Source: Peptococcaceae bacterium UBA2264 (GTDB taxonomy: Bacteria > Bacillota > Desulfitobacteriia > Desulfitobacteriales > Desulfitobacteriaceae). Taken from it: DNA of 50,697 bases. The position numbers were made by a program, and so were the translations under genes. Under the pieces are notes generated by a model. It was not told the origin of the DNA. It saw nothing but the letters and a program-made list of their open reading frames with translations, and made no database searches. Shown one piece after another: positions 45,181 through 50,697 of the stretch (positions are counted from its first letter, which is position 1; every line of letters starts with the position of its first letter). The stretch lies in assembly GCA_002347475.1 (NCBI GenBank), contig DDXI01000019.1:396-51092 (forward strand), in the 5' to 3' direction.

Positions 45181-45230
45181 AAAAAAATTAAGGACAGAAA
45201 TTTGTCTGCAAGCAACAAGTTTCTGTCCTT
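45181..45230 (-). terminator. Intrinsic terminator (minus-strand polarity)
   Basis: AAGGACAGAAATTTG (45190-45204) pairs over 15 bp (one G-U) with 45216-45230. On the minus strand the stem runs into TTAATTTTTTT. The plus-strand side has no T-tract, although the stem could still help end the CorC transcript. Confidence 0.7.
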
Positions 45231-45256
45231 CTAGTAGTCCTTTATTATCAGATTGA

Positions 45257-45406
45257 AAAATAATGGGGCTCCAACGAACCTTTATCGATTCCAACCTCAC
45301 ATTACCGGCAACTCCCGTTTCCCATACCTCTTCTCTCCAGACCTTCATCCCCTGCTTACCCGCTTACTCATTAGTCCTTACAGCTTCACTTCAATTCACA
45401 CTTGCT
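45257..45406. repeat. ~150-bp direct repeat, copy 2
   Basis: The partner of 43288-43438, about 95% identical. Similarity stops at CACTTGCT. The remaining ~330 bases to the msrAB stop hold only a CGGAAT/ATTCCG hairpin (45631-45650) and no gene I can support. Confidence 0.85.
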
Positions 45407-45736
45407 TCACTCAAACCTTTCGGCTTTTGCAAACCAAACCTTCATCTCCGCAAGCTCTGTTAAAAACTCTTTTCTGCGAATTTGCCTGGATATAGTAAGT
45501 CTCTCGACTTACCGATCTTTTAATCCAACGGCATGTTCCGTTTCCATCTTCCGGCTCTGTTGGTTTTCCATCTTAGGAATTCCTTGGAGCTCATCTATAA
45601 TAATACTTTAAAAGGCTCCTGTGGTCAAAGCCGGAATACAGTCGCATTCCGTGTTGTTCCTTAATATTCAGAATATTACGTCTATTATCTCTCTTATCCT
45701 TAAAATAGTGTACGAGATTTTGATGGTGAGAATCCG

Positions 45737-46717
45737 TCAATACAATATGTCAAGCAAATATCCATAACCTTTATCTTCCATCCTTTCCTTTGGAATAAAT
45801 GCAAGGGATGCACTGTTGATGCAGTATCGCAATCCTCCTGATTCCCTAGGGCCATCTTCAAAAACATGTCCAAGATGTGCATCTCCTGTCTTGCTTCGTA
45901 CCTCTACTCTTTTCATACCATGGCTGGTATCCGTTAATTCTTTTATTACATCAGAACTTATAGGTCTAGAAAAGCTGGGCCATCCGCAACCTGATTCAAA
46001 TTTATCGCTTGAAACAAAAAGTGGTTCCCCTGTTGTCACGTCCACATATATGCCTTCTTTATAATTGTCATTAAACTCATTGCTGAAAGGCGGCTCTGTG
46101 GCATTGTTTTGTGTTACATTATATTGCATATCCGTAAGAGTGTTTTTCAAAACCTCTTTGGTTTTTGCCCTATATCTCAACTGATGATCTTGGGCGTGTT
46201 TTGCTTTCTTGAATTTTTCTCCGCTAATATGACAATAACCATTTGGGTTTTTATCCAAATATTTCTGGTGGTACTCTTCGGCAGCAAAGTAGTTCTGCAG
46301 CGGCATCACCTCAATGGCGATCGGCAGGTCATATCTTTTTTGAAGTTCTTTTAAGGAATTTTCAATTATTTCTCTGTCTTGATCATCTGTATAATAAATG
46401 CCGGTACGATATTGAGTTCCTATATCATTACCCTGCCGGTTCTTTGCCACAGGATCAATTACATCATAAAAGAGCTTTAATATGAAGTTCAGGCTTACTT
46501 CATCCGAGTTATACAATACTTTGACTGTTTCTGCATGACTACTTTCTTTATGGCACACATCTTCATAACTGGGGTTTTTCGTATTGCCGTTTGCGTAACC
46601 CACCTCTGTGTCAAAAATCCCTTTTACTAAAGACAGGTATTTTTCAAGTCCCCAAAAACAGCCCCCAGCCAGATAGATTTCTTTTATGTTTCCTTTGTTA
46701 CTTTTATCAATAGCCAT
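45737..46717 (-). CDS. msrAB: Bifunctional methionine sulfoxide reductase A/B
   Basis: A 326-residue fused enzyme. MsrA comes first: AGGCFWGLEKY with catalytic Cys20, and GNDIGTQYRTGIYY. A linker (about 160-185) leads to MsrB: SGCGWPSFSRP, THGMKRVEVRSKTGDAHLGHVFEDGP and the catalytic RYCINSASL (Cys299). MsrA reduces the S and MsrB the R epimer of oxidised methionine, using thioredoxin or similar. There is no signal peptide, so it is cytosolic. AAAGGAAAG precedes the ATG. It lies 139 bases downstream of the desulfoferrodoxin gene on the same strand, beyond a terminator, in an oxidative-stress neighbourhood. Confidence 0.96.
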   Translation of the reverse strand: MAIDKSNKGNIKEIYLAGGCFWGLEKYLSLVKGIFDTEVGYANGNTKNPSYEDVCHKESSHAETVKVLYNSDEVSLNFILKLFYDVIDPVAKNRQGNDIGTQYRTGIYYTDDQDREIIENSLKELQKRYDLPIAIEVMPLQNYFAAEEYHQKYLDKNPNGYCHISGEKFKKAKHAQDHQLRYRAKTKEVLKNTLTDMQYNVTQNNATEPPFSNEFNDNYKEGIYVDVTTGEPLFVSSDKFESGCGWPSFSRPISSDVIKELTDTSHGMKRVEVRSKTGDAHLGHVFEDGPRESGGLRYCINSASLAFIPKERMEDKGYGYLLDILY

Positions 46718-46759
46718 AATTATACTTTCCTTTCTTTTCTCCGGTTAACAGAAAGGTAT

Positions 46760-46798
46760 AAAAGGCGCAATGTCAGATTTAATGACAATACGCCTTTT
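46760..46798 (-). terminator. Terminator of the desulfoferrodoxin gene
   Basis: AAAAGGCG (46760-46767) pairs with CGCCTTTT (46791-46798), with inner TGTCA/TGACA pairing. On the minus strand a T-rich tail (TTTTATACCTTT) follows. This implies msrAB has its own promoter. Confidence 0.65.
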
Positions 46799-46856
46799 CT
46801 TAAAAAATTGACTTCACGAATAGGAACTTTCAGGTGTTTTTAATTCTACAGTGTAC

Positions 46857-47231
46857 CTATGATTTCCATAAACGATGTATATTGCAGTAGGCTCTGGCGT
46901 ATAAGACATCTTCATCCAATAAGAATTCTGCCTGCGGCTTCTCTCCCGGGCTTAAATATTTTCGGTACACTTTTTTATCTGTCCAAATTTCTATCCATTC
47001 GATATAATGTACATCTATCATTGGATGTTCAGAGGATCCAACTTTTACAAGTATACCGCCCTTTATTTTTTCGATTACCGGCACATGTTTCTCTTTGGCA
47101 GCATCCACAGTATTTTCATTTTGCAAAATCATCGGCTGACCACAACATACCAGCATTTCTTCTCCTGTATGCAGAATCTCTACAATGTTTCCACAAATAT
47201 CACACTTATAGACTTGTCCTATTTTTGTCAT
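46857..47231 (-). CDS. dfx: Desulfoferrodoxin (class II superoxide reductase)
   Basis: A 124-residue two-iron protein. Center I (desulforedoxin-type Fe(SCys)4) uses C10, C13, C29 and C30. Center II, the superoxide-reducing Fe, uses H49, H69, H75, H119 and C116 (EKHVP, SSEHP, VHYIEW, YCNIH). It reduces superoxide to H2O2 without making O2, typical of anaerobes. ATG 47231 follows AGAAGGAGGGGAC. Its leader carries copy B of the structured RNA element with a terminator ending about 35 bases before the start, so attenuation is plausible. A terminator follows the gene. Confidence 0.97.
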   Translation of the reverse strand: MTKIGQVYKCDICGNIVEILHTGEEMLVCCGQPMILQNENTVDAAKEKHVPVIEKIKGGILVKVGSSEHPMIDVHYIEWIEIWTDKKVYRKYLSPGEKPQAEFLLDEDVLYARAYCNIHRLWKS

Positions 47232-47264
47232 CTTGTCCCCTCCTTCTAATTACCCTGATTCTCA

Positions 47265-47400
47265 TCACCCCAAAAAAGCACAAAAACCGACCTGGTATGG
47301 TCGGTTACGCTGCCAGCTCAGTACGAGGGGATAAGCGTCCAAATGCACCCTCGCATTCATCGCTCCCAGTTGGAATATTATTCTTATCATGTATATGATA
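47265..47400 (-). ncRNA. Structured RNA element with terminator, copy B, in desulfoferrodoxin leader
   Basis: On the minus strand: AT-rich lead (ATAAGAATAAT), then AACTGGGAGCGATGAATGC, loop GAGGGT, GCATTTGGACGCT, and TATCCCCTCGTA, whose CCCTC pairs with GAGGG of the loop. GAGCTGGCAGCGT follows, then a perfect 8-bp terminator stem (AACCGACC/GGTCGGTT) with a T-rich tail. The stem (AATGC/GCATT with outer AGCG/CGCT) plus loop-downstream pairing makes an H-type pseudoknot. It lies directly upstream of dfx. Confidence 0.75.
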
Positions 47401-47425
47401 TATTATGGAAAAATAAATAGCAATA

Positions 47426-48730
47426 CTATTCTGTTTTCAATCTCTCAAAGGTCTCGAATGTTTCTTTAATTCTTCTTGCCAGCCATTTTTCATCGAATTC
47501 GCTTTTATACAAAAATCTTGTCTCGTTTTCAAGAGTCCAGTCATCTTCACTTATATCAGATACCCTTTCATAAAGTTTTGAGCCAGGTAATGGATAAGGG
47601 ACATTAAATGATATTTCGTCAAGCCCTAGAGCCAACGCAAAATCAAATGTCTCTTCTATTGTTTCGACTGTTTCCCCGGGATATCCTACAATAAAGAATC
47701 CGGCACAAGCAATTCCAGTACTTTTGAACATTTCTACTCCACTTCTTATTATTGCTGTATTAATATTTTTGTTCATAAGTTTTAAAACATTGTCATTTCC
47801 AGACTCTATACCAAAGAACACCTTGCTGCAGCCTGCTTTTTTCATCATCTTAGCAACTTCATCAGTTACACTGTCAACTCTCGAAAGACAGCTCCAGGAA
47901 ATTTGCCAGTCTTCCTCTATAAGCCTGTTACAAAAGCTTTGCAGAAATTGGGCATCGTATGTAAAAAAATCATCGGCAATCCAGAGTGAGTTATAGCCAC
48001 GGGAAACGATATCCCCCACCTCTTCAAAGATTTTGTCCAGACTTCTTAATCTAACCTTGTTACCAAATATGGGCTTCGAGCAGAAGTCGCAGGAAAACGG
48101 GCAGCCATATGTCATCATTATAGATGCTTTTCTTTGGCCAGAATATCCTGAGCACAATTCCTGATATTTTTTATGGTCGAATCCCTCTCTGTCCGGTATC
48201 GGGCGCTCATCAAGCTCTTCCTTGGTAAGATGGCTAACCGGAGAGTCCAGAAGTCCCATTTTAAAGCTCTGTATGCCCGCATACATTGACGGCTTGATAT
48301 TTCTCAAGAACTCGCTTCTGCTGGAAGCATTTAAGTAATCCCGGCAAAAATCAGGGAAACTTTTGGCGGCCTCTCCTTTGAACACTAAATCAAACTTTTC
48401 TGTAAATTTAGCGGCATAAAGTGTAGGCAAAGGACCTCCGGCTGCATAGATACTATCCGGATTGACTTCTCTTAGTTTCTTGAGCAATTCCAAAGCGTTT
48501 TTTACTAATGTTGTCATAACATATATGCCAGTAATGTCTGGCTTGTACTCCTGCGCTTTTTCTATTGCCTTCTCCACCGTCATAAATGTGCAATCAAGCT
48601 TCCTTACATCAATTCCATTTTGCTTGAGCACAGCGGCAATCAGGCTTATACCAATTGGCGAAAAAAGCTGGTCTTTTATGGCGCCCGTATAAAAGTAAGG
48701 ATATACAAGCAGAACCTTCTTCATTCTCAT
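47426..48730 (-). CDS. B12-binding domain radical SAM protein
   Basis: 434 residues. The N-terminal cobalamin-binding-like Rossmann part (about 1-150) is KVLLVYPYFYTGAIKDQL with GISLIAAVLKQNGIDVRKLDC. The radical SAM core has CPFSCDFC (C210, C214, C217) for the 4Fe-4S cluster, then WIADDFFTYD, FFGIESGNDNVLKLMNK and FIVGYPGETVETIEETF. Relatives perform methylations or other difficult C-C or C-P chemistry, and many are uncharacterised; no SPASM domain is seen. It overlaps the upstream gene's stop (ATGA-type), so it is translationally coupled to the 292-residue protein. The substrate is unknown. Confidence 0.88.
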   Translation of the reverse strand: MRMKKVLLVYPYFYTGAIKDQLFSPIGISLIAAVLKQNGIDVRKLDCTFMTVEKAIEKAQEYKPDITGIYVMTTLVKNALELLKKLREVNPDSIYAAGGPLPTLYAAKFTEKFDLVFKGEAAKSFPDFCRDYLNASSRSEFLRNIKPSMYAGIQSFKMGLLDSPVSHLTKEELDERPIPDREGFDHKKYQELCSGYSGQRKASIMMTYGCPFSCDFCSKPIFGNKVRLRSLDKIFEEVGDIVSRGYNSLWIADDFFTYDAQFLQSFCNRLIEEDWQISWSCLSRVDSVTDEVAKMMKKAGCSKVFFGIESGNDNVLKLMNKNINTAIIRSGVEMFKSTGIACAGFFIVGYPGETVETIEETFDFALALGLDEISFNVPYPLPGSKLYERVSDISEDDWTLENETRFLYKSEFDEKWLARRIKETFETFERLKTE

Positions 48731-49605
48731 TTCGCCACCTCTCTGAATTTTATGGAATATCTGTAATTATTAAATTTTCTGGAAGAACATATAAGTTCGC
48801 TTTCAAAACCAGCCCAGCAATAATTATTGCTGGTTTGCTCTCTGCCCCAGTAGAGCTTGCTCTGAACATTGGCAGGAACATATCTTTCGATAATAGTGAA
48901 TGCCAAGGAGTGGGCGCAGCTGTAAAGTTCGCAAAGGCCCTCTATTTTCTGCCATCCCGAAGGAGAAGCTGACAGTTCGTTATTAATAAGACCCTTGTCA
49001 AATATGCTTCCTCCCAGTTCGTTCAGCACAAAGAGCTTGCTTTCCTTTTTTTCTGTTTCACAGCTTAAATCCACCGTTATCTCATGGGCCCTCAACTCAT
49101 ATGTAATTCTGACTTCTCCCTGTGGCGGTACCTTAACAAAGCATGCTTTGACATTGAAAAGCATGCGTAAGAGCTGCCCCAACTGGAGAAGCAGCTCTTG
49201 ACTTTTCTCATGCTTCATATAGATATTTGTGGTTATATATTCCAGAGTTCTTGTCAGAAGGCTGGATTTGAGGCCTAATACCTTCCATACAAGCTTCTTG
49301 TCAATGCTGCCTGCCACCTCAAATGAATCTTCAGCCTTTTTGATGCTCTTTATTGATGTGAAATAGGTATAACCGCCTGTTTGAAACGCACAGGCTCCCA
49401 GTCCCATTCCTTCCTCCAAGAGCAAAATGTTGTCATAATAAACAAGCAGCCCCCTGTCAAGACCTTGTGAAACTCCAGTTCCTTTATATTGGTGTGATAT
49501 GTAAAATTTAAGCGTATCAATCCTCTCCTTTTGCTGATGTAGCAGGCTTAAATTGATTTCCACAGAAAACAAAACACACCTTGAATAGCCAGGAAACTGC
49601 TGCAT
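48727..49605 (-). CDS. Unknown 292-residue protein, coupled to radical SAM gene
   Basis: I do not recognise this protein. It is a soluble-looking, strand-rich protein with several cysteines (C10, and others toward the end: YCWAGFESELICSS). The middle has alternating strands (YKGTGVSQGLDRGLLVYYDN, GGYTYFTSIKSIK) and the last third a helix (GWQKIEGLCELYSCAHSLAF). There is no signal peptide or known motif. The start is directly after the preceding stop (TAAATG), and the end overlaps the radical SAM start, so the three genes are co-translated. It may be a binding partner or substrate-handling protein for the radical SAM enzyme. Confidence 0.65.
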   Translation of the reverse strand: MQQFPGYSRCVLFSVEINLSLLHQQKERIDTLKFYISHQYKGTGVSQGLDRGLLVYYDNILLLEEGMGLGACAFQTGGYTYFTSIKSIKKAEDSFEVAGSIDKKLVWKVLGLKSSLLTRTLEYITTNIYMKHEKSQELLLQLGQLLRMLFNVKACFVKVPPQGEVRITYELRAHEITVDLSCETEKKESKLFVLNELGGSIFDKGLINNELSASPSGWQKIEGLCELYSCAHSLAFTIIERYVPANVQSKLYWGREQTSNNYCWAGFESELICSSRKFNNYRYSIKFREVAK

Positions 49606-50526
49606 TTAATCCTTGGGTTTTTTCAGCTTGATTTCACTGGTAACAATATTCAAAACCATGTACAATACGCTCCATGAGAACATAGCTTCAAAAAAGAAAA
49701 ATCCGGAAAAAAAGATAATAACGGGATTCCAGGTGGTTGTTATAGCCCAAACAAGCAAGCCCAGGCCGATAACTGCGCGGACCAATTTGTCAGCTGGACC
49801 AATATTTTTCCTGAGTCCGCGGGGAGTTACTTTAAAAAATATTCTCGCGAACTCGCGTATGAGAAGGCCAACTATGAAAGCTGAGAGATAGAAAAATAAG
49901 ATGATACCCCACCCGAAATAATTCAGGAGAATGCCGGCTAAAGACTCGTTGAAAAAGTGCAGTTTGATCTGCGGAATAACTAATACATCCAAACTGTTTT
50001 TCAGCGAAAAATCTTCCACATCACCTATAACCAAACAATATTTCCCTTGATTGGTGGGACTGAAAACCCCTATGCGGTAATCTCCGGCGGGAACTGTCCG
50101 CCCTTTCAATTTTATTTCCTTTTGGGAATCATCTGCCTTGTATTCCGGTCCCCAGAAATAATGATCCTTGGCGAATTTCTCATAATAAGGAGTCCATTCA
50201 AAAGTTATTCCATCCAGGAGGGCCACCGTTTCATGGGCTCCGATTTCCATTTTGTGGATTTCTACTGAAATATCTTTCCGAACCTGAGGAATATCTGGTA
50301 CCAAAATACCGACATACAGGCGAAATTCCCGATCGGAAGTTATCTGATATTCCACTGGCATACCCTGAAGCTCTCCGTAAAAAGCCTGGGAAATTTCCGG
50401 GTCGGAAATTACTACAAAATCACTATCGCTTTCTACTAATCGAGGCAGATGTGCAATAGCGTTGCCGGGCATAAATATTAACAGAGCAAGTATAATCAAA
50501 CATAGTTTTTTGGTGAATGCTTTCAT
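49606..50526 (-). CDS. Secreted-domain membrane protein with DUF2892-like (YgaP-TM) C-terminus
   Basis: 306 residues. A signal peptide (KKLCLIILALLIFMPGNAIA) leads to a ~180-residue extracytoplasmic beta-rich domain (HLPRLVESDSDFVVISDPEI, and later WTPYYEKFAKDHYFWGPEY). A membrane helix (YFGWGIILFFYLSAFIVGLL) follows. The end resembles DUF2892, the YgaP-type two-helix membrane domain: NIGPADKLVRAVIGLGLLVW and WNPVIIFFSGFFFFEAMFSW. GAGGAGGAG precedes the ATG. It opens a three-gene operon with the unknown protein and the B12 radical SAM enzyme. Copy A of the RNA element with its terminator lies directly upstream. Function unknown. Confidence 0.75.
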   Translation of the reverse strand: MKAFTKKLCLIILALLIFMPGNAIAHLPRLVESDSDFVVISDPEISQAFYGELQGMPVEYQITSDREFRLYVGILVPDIPQVRKDISVEIHKMEIGAHETVALLDGITFEWTPYYEKFAKDHYFWGPEYKADDSQKEIKLKGRTVPAGDYRIGVFSPTNQGKYCLVIGDVEDFSLKNSLDVLVIPQIKLHFFNESLAGILLNYFGWGIILFFYLSAFIVGLLIREFARIFFKVTPRGLRKNIGPADKLVRAVIGLGLLVWAITTTWNPVIIFFSGFFFFEAMFSWSVLYMVLNIVTSEIKLKKPKD

Positions 50527-50594
50527 AATTCTTTACTCCTCCTCGCAAAACAAATTCCACTCTGACTGGACAGAGAACCAATTATTTTTCACTT

Positions 50595-50697
50595 CCCCTA
50601 AAAAACACAAAAACCGATCTTGTCTGGTCGGTTACGCTGCTAGCTCTCTGCGGGGGCAAAGCGTCCAAATGCTCCCCCGCATTCATCGCTCCCTGCT
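50595..50697 (-). ncRNA. Structured RNA element with terminator, copy A, in DUF2892 operon leader
   Basis: On the minus strand, from the window edge: AGCAGGGAGCGATGAATGC, loop GGGGGA, GCATTTGGACGCT, and TTGCCCCCGC, whose CCCCC pairs with the loop. GAGCTAGCAGCGT follows, then a terminator stem AACCGA/TCGGTT with a TTTTTGTGTTTTTT tail. Versus copy B, the loop pair changes G-C to A-T on both sides, so pairing is kept. The element may extend beyond the window. The gene start follows about 70 bases later. Confidence 0.75.

Noticed and set aside
47265..47400. Identification of the repeated RNA as a known riboswitch (fluoride, c-di-GMP, SAM, T-box, preQ1)
   Set aside because: I compared remembered consensus motifs and found none of them; the pseudoknot layout alone is not diagnostic.
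1..50697. CRISPR array, tRNA or rRNA genes, prophage genes
   Set aside because: No regularly spaced repeats, no tRNA cloverleaf with a T-arm consensus, and no phage structural or integrase genes were seen.

Overview
The window looks like chromosomal DNA of an anaerobic, low-to-moderate GC member of the Firmicutes (Clostridia, Peptococcaceae-like). Three things suggest this: the miaA-hfq-typA-hflX-aluminium-resistance gene order, strong AGGAGG-type ribosome binding sites with some TTG and GTG starts, and anaerobe oxidative-stress genes (desulfoferrodoxin, fused MsrAB). No rRNA, tRNA, intact transposase or CRISPR array was seen. Species cannot be fixed from the sequence alone.

Region 1 (1-21945, plus strand) is a housekeeping block. 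It holds a CBS/DRTGG manganese pyrophosphatase, an AEC transporter, a Ca2+-type P-ATPase, a lipoprotein, a LonB-type protease, an Fe-S-scaffold-like/GGGtGRT pair, a small membrane protein, a flavodoxin, an ABM-domain monooxygenase and an RsmJ-like methyltransferase. It continues with miaA, hfq, typA, hflX, a methionine-gamma-lyase-family PLP enzyme, signal peptidase I, a D-Ala-D-Ala ligase and a small unknown protein. The HflX carries an N-terminal domain with a complete JAMM metal signature.

Region 2 (about 22350-36561, minus strand) is a defence island. It contains a complete type 1 BREX operon in canonical order (brxA-brxB-brxC-pglX-pglZ-brxL). Behind brxL lies an AT-rich, tightly coupled three-gene cassette: a TIGR04255-like protein, a Thr/Ser-rich 79-residue protein, and a 192-residue protein with a SQACD motif. 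I cannot assign a function to this cassette; it is a candidate undescribed defence-associated module.

Region 3 (37124-45230) is mixed. It holds a DUF4015 glycoside-hydrolase-like lipoprotein with a polysaccharide deacetylase, a ZIP metal transporter, a polyferredoxin with an extracytoplasmic domain, and a CorC/HlyC-type protein. Decay is visible here: a start-codon-lost FG-GAP remnant, a truncated C-terminal gene fragment, and two ~150-bp near-identical direct repeats flanking the CorC gene.

Region 4 (45737-50697, minus strand) holds msrAB, desulfoferrodoxin and a three-gene operon (DUF2892-type membrane protein, unknown protein, B12-binding radical SAM enzyme). The leaders of desulfoferrodoxin and of the DUF2892 operon both carry a ~100-nt conserved element that folds as a probable H-type pseudoknot followed by an intrinsic terminator. 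A third, truncated copy lies at 41590-41660. This repeated RNA is the most novel-looking item in the window: either a riboswitch-like attenuator or a dispersed structured repeat.
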